A stretch of 12,488 nucleotides of DNA, from NCBI GenBank assembly GCA_046728115.1, contig JBKPDW010000360.1, forward strand, positions 1 through 12,488. Reading direction: 5' to 3'. Each line of letters begins with the position of its first letter. The stretch's first letter is position 1. Positions 7,334-12,488 of the stretch are shown one piece after another. The DNA comes from CAVSWN01 sp046728115 (GTDB taxonomy: Bacteria > Acidobacteriota > Vicinamibacteria > Vicinamibacterales > CAVVIG01). Under the pieces are notes generated by a model. It ran no database searches. It had not been told where the DNA came from and worked only from the letters and a program-made list of their open reading frames with translations. A program made the translations under genes and the position numbers.

Positions 7334-7662
7334 AATCACGTACCCTTGGCGCTCACGTCTGGCTCCCGCCTCGGCGTCTACGAGGTCAGCGCGGCCAAAA
7401 CTTCGCCAGACTCCTCGGCAGCGCGTGCAGGTCGTCCCCGCGCTCTCAGAGACCAAGCCGTGCCACGAAGAATTGGCTGAGAGAACGGCGCTCCCCAAGA
7501 CGCCGAGTCCCACAGCGATCAATTCAATAGCCCAGGAAAATACTGGCGCCGGGCGCGATTGGGACATGGAGACCGCACGCGCTGTCACTCGAAATGTCAC
7601 TCGCCCCGCAAGTCGGCCCGTGAGCCACTCGAAACACTGAGGAATTTTGGCAAGTACAGAAC
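7334..7662. other. Intergenic stretch without a convincing gene
   Basis: No reading frame here resembles a known protein. A - strand frame starting at 7600 contains one hydrophobic run (about 7480-7540, with AIELIAVGLGVLGSAVLS) but continues antisense into the propeller remnant, has no ribosome-binding site and shows no recognisable domain, so I do not call it. The only structured item is the direct repeat TGTCACTCG at 7583-7591 and 7595-7603, 12 bp apart. Confidence 0.5.
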
Positions 7663-7706
7663 TGGCTGGGAGGCAGGGATTCGAACCCCGATACCGTGGT
7701 CCAGAG
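7663..7706 (-). tRNA. tRNA-Gln(CUG), 3' fragment only: probable integration scar
   Basis: Read on the - strand this is the 3' part of a tRNA: loop CTCTGGA (anticodon CUG, 7706-7700), 3' anticodon stem CCACG, 4-base variable loop GTAT, T-stem CGGGG, T-loop TTCGAAT, T-stem CCCTG, acceptor CCTCCCA, discriminator G and an encoded CCA. A72 (implying U1-A72) and G73 are identity features of tRNA-Gln, in agreement with the anticodon. Upstream of 7706 the sequence no longer pairs: the 5' anticodon stem should be CGTGG but is CCGCT, and no D-arm or 5' acceptor TGGGAGG follows. The gene is thus broken precisely at the edge of the anticodon loop, a common crossover site for integrating elements. Confidence 0.7.
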
Positions 7707-7858
7707 AGCGGTGAATGTGTTTCGGTGCGTTCCGTCCCGCTCTGGCTTGCTCCGGTTTCACACCCAGCGCTGCGGTGTGCTCACGGCTGCTCTGGTGTGT
7801 TCTTGTGCAGAAGGTCTCATTCAGTCTCAGGCATTTGCGCGACACCGCGCTTTCATCA

Positions 7859-8347
7859 TCACGATCTGCCTTCTTGTTTGTCCCAGGGCCCCTCTGGTTC
7901 GCCGCTCCGGCCGGGGAGCTCGTCCGGCCAGGGCTTCAGTCCTGTTCGCTTCGCCGCTTCCCACAGCTGTTGATCGAATGTGGCCAAAACGATCTCCTGA
8001 CCTGCCGATTCCTGCCACGTGAGGCTGGAGGCCAAGTGCACCGCGTCGTAACCACGGAGGCCGTGCTCCCACGCGAGGGTCTCGGCTCGCTCCACCAGTG
8101 CTTCGGTGACGGGCACCCGTAGAAGGTCGGACCAATCTCCAGCGAACGATCGCTGGGCTTTCCGCGCAACATCGTCCGCAACGACGCCCACGCCGACTGC
8201 CTTCGCAAGGCCTGCGGCGACTTCAGCGCGGCTGATGATGGACGTCGCCGTCATTTCGGCTTGCGACGTCAGCTCGATGGTCTCGCGGGAGCCGCGCTCC
8301 ACCAGATAACGTTTCACGAGCGCGCTCGAGTCCAGATACGCAATCAC
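7859..8347 (-). CDS. vapC: PIN-domain ribonuclease toxin (VapC type)
   Basis: Start GTG at 8347 overlaps the antitoxin stop as GTGA, giving 162 residues. It shows the PIN-domain acidic set: Asp6 in VIAYLDSSALVKRYL, Glu42 in IISRAEVAAGL, Asp101 in RGYDAVHLAS and Asp115 in LATFDQQLWEAA. These coordinate Mg/Mn for RNA cleavage; in characterised VapC proteins the targets are tRNA or 23S rRNA. The longer open frame upstream of 8347 is only the antitoxin gene read in another phase. The C-terminal 25 residues after LKPWPDELPG are polar and extend a little beyond the fold. The 152 bp between its stop and the tRNA fragment hold nothing I recognise. Confidence 0.88.
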   Translation of the reverse strand: MIAYLDSSALVKRYLVERGSRETIELTSQAEMTATSIISRAEVAAGLAKAVGVGVVADDVARKAQRSFAGDWSDLLRVPVTEALVERAETLAWEHGLRGYDAVHLASSLTWQESAGQEIVLATFDQQLWEAAKRTGLKPWPDELPGRSGEPEGPWDKQEGRS

Positions 8348-8625
8348 TCGCGATTCTCGACGATCAGATCGGCGACGGTCTTGGCACCGCGGACCTTGCC
8401 GACCGGTTTGGCCGGCCGGAGGCGCCGTCCACTCCACGCAATTGCGCCAGCCTTCCTCAGAGCCTCGACGCGCTCGCGCAGCGAGATCCCTTCGGGAATG
8501 ATGCGAGCGACCGGTTGGCCATGCTCCGTGACGACGATCGTCCTGCCGGACTTCACCTCCCGTACGCATTCGCTCAGCCTCGATTTCAACTCTCTGATGC
8601 CGACTCGCTTTTCCCGGCTTGCCAT
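8344..8625 (-). CDS. Phd/YefM-type antitoxin of the VapC toxin
   Basis: The product is 93 residues from ATG 8625. The N-terminal DNA-binding part reads VGIRELKSRLSECVREVKSG and RTIVVTEHGQPVARIIPEG, the usual Phd/YefM pattern (V-x-x-x-x-L-x-x-x-L-s, then v-t-x-x-G-x-p-v-A-x-l-i-P). The basic/hydrophobic C-terminal tail is the expected toxin-binding segment. A GTG at 8634 would add three residues, but it lies at or before the probable transcription start, so the ATG is preferred. It is translated just ahead of and overlapping the toxin, the standard antitoxin-first order, and probably represses its own promoter. Confidence 0.85.
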   Translation of the reverse strand: MASREKRVGIRELKSRLSECVREVKSGRTIVVTEHGQPVARIIPEGISLRERVEALRKAGAIAWSGRRLRPAKPVGKVRGAKTVADLIVENRE

Positions 8626-11264
8626 AGGAACCACATTGTATCAGATGTGACCACACGCCCCAACGACCGCACAGCTGCGAGCACGAACGGCACCGCCGCG
8701 AACGTGAGCGGATCCGTTGGAGCCGTTCCAAAGAGCAGGTTTGCGATCAGTCGCACGAGCAAGACGGATCCTCCCAGCCCCAGCGCCGTACCCGCGCCGA
8801 TCAACACTGCGGCGCGACCAAGGACCAGACGCAGTACATCGCCTCGCGTGGCTCCGATGCTGAGCCGGATTCCGAACTCGCGCGTTCGCTGAATCACGAG
8901 ATAGTTCATGACTCCATAGATGCCAATCGATGCCATGGCCAGCGCCACGATCGAGAATGTCGCCAGGATCACCGCGCGGAAACGCGGCTGCGCCACCGAT
9001 GCCGACACGAGTTGTTTCACGGTCTCGACCCGGTCCACTGGCACGGCACGATCGATCGCCGCAACCGCCGCCCGGAGCTGCGCCGCGGCGGCGCTCGAAT
9101 CAAGTGCAGTGCGCACGACGATGGTCGGGCTGCTTTCGACGTTCGGCGCCTGCTGAACCGGCACGTACATCTCTGGTTTCGTCTCGCCGTCCAGGCCTTC
9201 ATGCAGCACGTTGCCGACGACGCCGATCACCGTACGCGCAGTCGGGGATCCAAAACGCAGCCGCTGACCGATCGGGTTTTCTCCTCGCCAATACTGGCGG
9301 GCCATTGAATCGCTGATCACCACGACCCACGGCGAATCCGCGGTATCGGACGCCGTGAACCATCGTCCCTGGATCAAGGGAATGCCAATCGTCTCGAAAT
9401 ACCCGGCGCTTACCGGGCGGTACTTGGCCATATTGAAGACCCCGATCGGCAGCGGCGGCCGGCCTTCGACAACAAATCCCCATGGGTTGTCCGTTCCGCT
9501 CAGCGGCAGGTAGGTCGCGAAGCCGGCAGACTGGACGCCCGGTCTCCCGCGCAACCGGTCCAACAGTTCTTCTTCGAACGCGGCGACCCTACGATTGTCG
9601 GGATACCGGCTTCTTGGCAGAAACAGGCGCGCGGTGAGGACTCCCTGCGATCGAAAACCGGGCGCGACGTGCATGAGGACCCAGAGACTCTTCGTCATCA
9701 GGCCGGCTCCGATCAGGAGCACGATCGCGATCGCAATCTGGGTCACCGCCAACGCGTTTCGCACACCGGATTGCATGCGACCCGTCGCGCGATTGTCCTC
9801 TCTCAGCGACTCCGCGGCGTTCCCGCGCCCCGCGCCAACGAGCGGCATCAGTCCGACCAGAATTCCCGTCGCCAGAGAAATCATCGTGGCAAAAACCATC
9901 ATCCGCAGGTCCACGACGATTCCCGCAGCGCGGGAGAGGTCGGCAGGCAAGTACGCCGACAGGAGCTTCATAGCCGTCAGCGCGAACAAGAAACCCGCGC
10001 TTCCGCCGATGAAAGAGAGCAGCAGACTCTCCGTCAGTAGTTGCTGGGCCAGACGGCGGCGGCTTGCGCCCAGCGCGACGCGAACCGCCATCTCTCTGTG
10101 ACGCGCGACTGCCCGGCCCAGCAGAAGGTTGGCCACGTTCGCGCACGCGAGCAGCAGCACCAATCCGACTGCGCCGAGCAACATCTCGAGTGGTTTCCTG
10201 ACGTTAGCGGTCAATTGCTCATTAAGCGGAACTGCCGTAACTCCCTCGTCACGGTTGTCACCCGGATAGGCTCGCGCCAAATTCGCCCCAATCACGTCCA
10301 ACTCCGCCTGCGCCGTCGCGAGTGTGGCCCCAGGGTTCAGCCTCGCGATGACCCGCAGCGGATGCGTGTTGCGCTGCAGTTTCTCCGGATCGAGTGCGAT
10401 CGGCACCCAGACGTCGAACTGGTTCTCCTCCTGAAAACCCGCCGCGCTGGTGGCGAAGCGAAAGTCCGCCGGGAGCACGCCGACCACGGTGTAACTGACA
10501 TCGTTCAGCGTGACGGGGCTTCCAGCGATGTCGCGCTCCGCGCCGAACCGCTCCTGCCACACGCGGTGACTGAGAATCGCGACGCGGTTCTGTCCGGGCC
10601 GGTCCTCTTCCGGGAGGAAACTGCGGCCCAGTGTGAACCGAACTCCTAACACCGAAAAGAAATTCGACGAGACGGTCGCCCCCGACAACCGCGCGGCTTC
10701 GGTGTGTCCATCAAGGACAAAACTGACGTTCCCGCCGAAACCGGAACTGAAAGCCGCCATCTCGCTGAACGACCGGCTCGCGCCGCGCCAATCGACAAAG
10801 TTCGCCGGTGCCGCCGGCATCAGCGTTCCGGCGCCGTTCCGCTCCCACAGCATCACAATACGATCCGGATCCGCATAGGGCAGCGGCTTGAACAGCACGG
10901 CATTGCACACGCTAAAGATGGCCGTATTCGCGCCAATCCCCAGCGCCAGCGTCACCGCCGCCGCAAGGGCAAACGCCGGGTTCTTCCGGAGCATGCGGAC
11001 GCCAAAAATCAGATCACTTCGGAATGCCTCGACGCTGGGCATCGTCTCCATGGCTCGCCGATCCTCCTGCAACATGGCGACGCTGCCGAACTGCCGCCGC
11101 GCCGCCAGCATGGCAGGCTCCTCGGCCATGCCTTGCTTGCGATACCGCTCCGCCAGCAGCCTGACGTGTTCCTCGATCTCCGATTCGAACTCCACGTCGC
11201 GCTGTTCATCGCGAATCGTGCGACGTAACCGTTCCCAGGCCGTAGCCAGCCTGCGCACAATCAC
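8586..11264 (-). CDS. ADOP-family duplicated orphan ABC permease, C-terminally truncated
   Basis: Starting at GTG 11264 (GTGA overlap with the PadR-2 stop) the protein has 892 residues. Residues 1-80 form a soluble prefix (VEFESEIEEHVRLLAERYRK). MacB core domains and FtsX helices follow in duplicate, with RAVARHREMAVRVALGASR and VIQRTREFGIRLSIGATRGD as the two permease signatures. Natural sequence runs to DPLTFAAVPFVLAAV (Val865, base 8670). The family then needs the rest of the last helix and a PARRA-x-x-x-P-x-x-AL ending, but here 27 unrelated residues follow, encoded by the promoter and 5' end of the toxin-antitoxin operon, to the stop at 8586. The last transmembrane helix is incomplete, so function is doubtful. 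Earlier possible starts (to 11423) only read through the PadR gene in another phase. Confidence 0.85.
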   Translation of the reverse strand: MIVRRLATAWERLRRTIRDEQRDVEFESEIEEHVRLLAERYRKQGMAEEPAMLAARRQFGSVAMLQEDRRAMETMPSVEAFRSDLIFGVRMLRKNPAFALAAAVTLALGIGANTAIFSVCNAVLFKPLPYADPDRIVMLWERNGAGTLMPAAPANFVDWRGASRSFSEMAAFSSGFGGNVSFVLDGHTEAARLSGATVSSNFFSVLGVRFTLGRSFLPEEDRPGQNRVAILSHRVWQERFGAERDIAGSPVTLNDVSYTVVGVLPADFRFATSAAGFQEENQFDVWVPIALDPEKLQRNTHPLRVIARLNPGATLATAQAELDVIGANLARAYPGDNRDEGVTAVPLNEQLTANVRKPLEMLLGAVGLVLLLACANVANLLLGRAVARHREMAVRVALGASRRRLAQQLLTESLLLSFIGGSAGFLFALTAMKLLSAYLPADLSRAAGIVVDLRMMVFATMISLATGILVGLMPLVGAGRGNAAESLREDNRATGRMQSGVRNALAVTQIAIAIVLLIGAGLMTKSLWVLMHVAPGFRSQGVLTARLFLPRSRYPDNRRVAAFEEELLDRLRGRPGVQSAGFATYLPLSGTDNPWGFVVEGRPPLPIGVFNMAKYRPVSAGYFETIGIPLIQGRWFTASDTADSPWVVVISDSMARQYWRGENPIGQRLRFGSPTARTVIGVVGNVLHEGLDGETKPEMYVPVQQAPNVESSPTIVVRTALDSSAAAAQLRAAVAAIDRAVPVDRVETVKQLVSASVAQPRFRAVILATFSIVALAMASIGIYGVMNYLVIQRTREFGIRLSIGATRGDVLRLVLGRAAVLIGAGTALGLGGSVLLVRLIANLLFGTAPTDPLTFAAVPFVLAAVRSLGRVVTSDTMWFLWQAGKSESASES
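8632..8663 (-). promoter_or_regulatory. Promoter and operator-like repeat of the toxin-antitoxin operon
   Basis: On the - strand: TTGGGG (8663-8658, weak -35), 17-bp spacer ending in TGA, then TACAAT (8640-8635, five of six bases of TATAAT, extended by TG). Transcription would start near 8628, only about 3 bases before the ATG at 8625, so the transcript is leaderless or nearly so; no Shine-Dalgarno sequence is visible. The -10 lies in the inverted repeat CACAT-N8-ATGTG (8632-8649), a plausible antitoxin binding site. Confidence 0.55.
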
Positions 11265-11629
11265 GACCTCTGGTCCTCCAGCCGCAGCACGCGACCAATC
11301 ACGCTGGAGATCCGCTGCCAGTCCTCCGTCTCCTTCGCGAGCTGATTCAGGCCGCTCTTGGTGATCGAATAAAATCTCGCCTTCCGGTTGTTCTCCGATG
11401 CGCCCCACTTCGCCGTAATCCATCCCGCCTGCTGCAGCCGCATCAACGAGGTGTACACCGTGCCTTCGTTCAGGCGCAGCACGTCTTCGCTCAGTTGCTC
11501 GAGGCGGCGGGCGATGCCGAATCCGTGCAATGGCCCCATCGCCTGAAGTGTTTTCAGAATCATCAAATCGAGAGTGCCCTGCAGCACGTCAGATTTCTTG
11601 GGGAGGTGGTCCGTTCCTTTGGACATCAC
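11261..11629 (-). CDS. PadR-family transcriptional repressor (module 2)
   Basis: The product is 122 residues from GTG 11629, or 121 from the adjacent ATG 11626. The winged helix reads DVLQGTLDLMILKTLQAMGP, LHGFGIARRLEQLSEDVLRL, NEGTVYTSLMRLQQAGWITA and then a wing with NNRKARFYSITKSGLNQL, typical of the PadR group that accompanies ADOP permeases in Acidobacteriota. Its TGA overlaps the permease GTG, giving a coupled operon. A good sigma-70 promoter lies directly upstream with its predicted transcription start at the start codon. It is only distantly similar to PadR-1, whose recognition helix differs (GSVYAALDRLE against GTVYTSLMRLQ). Confidence 0.93.
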   Translation of the reverse strand: MMSKGTDHLPKKSDVLQGTLDLMILKTLQAMGPLHGFGIARRLEQLSEDVLRLNEGTVYTSLMRLQQAGWITAKWGASENNRKARFYSITKSGLNQLAKETEDWQRISSVIGRVLRLEDQRS

Positions 11630-11656
11630 AAAGAAGATAGCAAAACTCCTTTGGAC
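11615..11656. repeat. Paired 10-bp direct repeats flanking the PadR-2 promoter start
   Basis: TCCTTTGGAC occurs at 11615-11624 (first codons of PadR-2) and 11647-11656 (in the -35/-10 spacer), a 32-bp period, close to three helical turns. Each copy contains the small inverted motif TCC-TTT-GGA. The position on either side of the predicted transcription start suggests a binding site for a dimer or for two proteins on the same DNA face. Confidence 0.5.
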
Positions 11657-11662
11657 TGTCCA
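11634..11662 (-). promoter_or_regulatory. Sigma-70 type promoter of the PadR-2/ADOP-2 operon
   Basis: On the - strand: TGGACA (11662-11657, five of six bases of TTGACA), a spacer of exactly 17 bp ending in TGC, then TATCTT (11639-11634), that is, an extended -10. The first transcribed base should fall at about 11627-11629, where GTG and ATG start codons lie, so the mRNA is probably leaderless. The only purine-rich AGGAG is about 19 bases before the ATG, too far to serve as a ribosome-binding site. TATCTTCTT here is identical to 9 bases of each arm of the PadR-1 operator. Confidence 0.7.
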
Positions 11663-11743
11663 TAGGTCACCGGTTTTGGCGATGAGATAGCCGAAGCGTC
11701 ACCGACGTTCTGGTATCGGTCGGGTCTGAGAGCCCCGCGACAG

Positions 11744-12127
11744 TCAGTGCTCCTCGCGGCTGCCGCCGACCACGTGATCGACGTCTCGAAAGCGCGTTCG
11801 CCGCCCAGCGCGAGCCTCTCCGTCGGCGTGATGAGGCTGATCAAGGGAGCGCCCTGGGCTTAGCAGCGTGCCGACGACTACCGAACCCGTTTCGCCGGTT
11901 CCGCCGATCACGGCAACCATCACGGGGCACGCTTCTCTTCGCGCCAGCGCCGCGACGACGACCAGGGCGTAGGTGCACACAGTCGGAGCGACCACGATGA
12001 CAACCGCAAGCCAGCCCCAGATTGCGCTCGCATGGGGTCCGTAGACGTGCTGGAACCAGATGCGGTGTGCTTCAGGCTGGGCCAGGTTGAAGAGCTTTGG
12101 ATCGGCGTACGGGTTTGCGTATGGCAA
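11744..12127 (-). CDS. Unrecognised small membrane-protein frame running into a broken Rossmann-type start
   Basis: This is a 127-residue open frame from TTG 12127 with no clear ribosome-binding site; the upstream frame closes at TGA 12142-12140. Residues 1-33 are polar (PYANPYADPKLFNLAQPEAH), about 37-64 are hydrophobic (IWGWLAVVIVVAPTVCTYAL then VVVAALA), and the sequence then enters the NAD(P)-binding start described separately. The first 66 residues look protein-like and could be a one-helix membrane protein whose stop was lost. I do not recognise a family. After residue 90 the composition is that of non-coding DNA. Confidence 0.35.
   Translation of the reverse strand: MPYANPYADPKLFNLAQPEAHRIWFQHVYGPHASAIWGWLAVVIVVAPTVCTYALVVVAALARREACPVMVAVIGGTGETGSVVVGTLLSPGRSLDQPHHADGEARAGRRTRFRDVDHVVGGSREEH
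11765..11920 (-). pseudogene. Degenerate NmrA-like NAD(P)-binding protein
   Basis: From ATG 11920 the - strand reads MVAVIGGTGETGSVVVGTLL, an intact first beta-alpha unit of a Rossmann fold with the G-G-T-G-E-T-G dinucleotide loop (residues 6-12) typical of NmrA-like/atypical SDR proteins. About 22 residues in, the frame loses any resemblance. In the neighbouring frame, from about 11856, GAPLISLITPTERLALGGER and AFETSITW look protein-like and could be a later segment of the same gene after an internal deletion and frameshift; this second part is inference. No complete gene survives. Between here and the PadR-2 promoter nothing else is recognisable. Confidence 0.45.
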
Positions 12128-12168
12128 GTAGAGATCATTTCAAAAAAGAGCGGCTGCGTGTGATCGGC

Positions 12169-12488
12169 TTACTCTCGGACCCGCTCGTAGGTGAGGTAGG
12201 CGATACCGTCATCGAGGGTCTGGCTGGCGACGAGGCGCATTGGCTTCCTGTCGCTGGTCTCGCCGAAGAGGCGCGCACCGGCCCCGAGCACGACCGGAAA
12301 GACCTTCAGCCGCAGTTCGTCGACGAGATCGTGCTCGATCAGCATGCGCACAAGCTGAAAGCTGCCGGGTACGTTGATTTCCCCTGTGAGCTCCTGCTTC
12401 AGCTTCGAGACCTCTGTCACCACGTCGCCCTTTAGTACCGTCGAATTGTTCCACTCGGGATCCTTCAGCGTGGAAGACACGACGTACT
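12169..12488 (-). CDS. RibD C-terminal/dihydrofolate reductase-like protein, C-terminal part
   Basis: The frame runs off the right edge of the window, so the N-terminal part is missing. About 106 residues are visible: YVVSSTLKDPEWNNSTVLKG, then VVTEVSKLKQELTGEINVPG, SFQLVRMLIEHDLVDELRLK, VFPVVLGAGARLFGE and a final ASQTLDDGIAYLTYERVRE. This is the RibD_C fold: the GS-x-x-LVR-x-L helix after the glycine turn, LVDELRL, and the PVVLGAGARLF strand. Such stand-alone proteins are common in soil bacteria and are probably NAD(P)H-dependent reductases of unknown substrate. They are not classical folate DHFRs. The stop is TAA at 12171-12169. Confidence 0.9.
   Translation of the reverse strand, partial: YVVSSTLKDPEWNNSTVLKGDVVTEVSKLKQELTGEINVPGSFQLVRMLIEHDLVDELRLKVFPVVLGAGARLFGETSDRKPMRLVASQTLDDGIAYLTYERVRE

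Noticed and set aside
7193..7600. Minus-strand frame with a hydrophobic run as a small membrane protein
   Set aside because: It has no ribosome-binding site or family resemblance, and two-thirds of it is antisense to the propeller remnant.
7707..7740. A complete tRNA gene, or a group I intron in its anticodon loop
   Set aside because: No D-arm or 5' acceptor strand TGGGAGG follows the break, and none is visible within several hundred bases, so neither an intact nor an intron-split tRNA is supported here.
1..12488. CRISPR arrays, insertion sequences, transposase or integrase genes
   Set aside because: No regularly spaced repeats and no DDE, HUH or tyrosine-recombinase motifs were seen on either strand despite several breakpoints.

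Overview
The window looks like chromosomal DNA of a GC-rich member of the Acidobacteriota, plausibly of the Vicinamibacteria type. The main reason is two complete gene modules of a kind characteristic of that phylum: a small PadR-family repressor translationally coupled to a very large duplicated MacB/FtsX-like 'orphan' permease (ADOP family) with no ATPase gene beside it. Placement rests on gene content only; no rRNA or other phylogenetic marker is present.

Left region (1-2722, + strand): the 3' end of an arylsulfatase gene is followed after 28 bp by one long reading frame. That frame joins a membrane-anchored formylglycine-generating (sulfatase-activating) enzyme to a HAD-family phosphatase-like lipoprotein. 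The activating enzyme keeps both active-site cysteines, so it is probably the maturase of the neighbouring sulfatase. The HAD half has its own start codon, ribosome-binding-like site and signal peptide inside the long frame, so this may be two genes that lost a stop codon.

Middle region (2838-7333): a gingipain-like C25 cysteine peptidase (- strand) and a TPR protein (+ strand) are both cut at their 5' ends at the same place, about 3730-3745, as expected from one deletion across a divergent promoter. Next comes the first PadR-ADOP module (6981-3989, - strand), whose start codon sits in a perfect 10-bp inverted repeat. It is followed by the C-terminal remnant of a PD40/beta-propeller protein of the kind often joined to Ser/Thr kinases.

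Right region (7663-12488): the 3' part of a tRNA-Gln(CUG) gene, broken at the edge of the anticodon loop, looks like an integration scar. To its right lie a Phd/PIN (VapBC-type) toxin-antitoxin pair and the second PadR-ADOP module. The ADOP of that second module has lost its last helix and C-terminal tail exactly where the toxin-antitoxin promoter begins. The window ends with a poorly conserved stretch holding a small membrane-protein frame and the start of a broken NAD(P)-binding protein, then the C-terminal part of a RibD/dihydrofolate-reductase-like protein.

Overall the window is a patchwork. Intact regulator-transporter and toxin-antitoxin modules are separated by several truncated genes with sharp breakpoints. 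No transposase or integrase is visible. The most informative signals are the breakpoints, the tRNA scar, the joined FGE-HAD frame, and the promoter/operator sequences shared by the two PadR genes. I did not find a clearly new multi-gene system.
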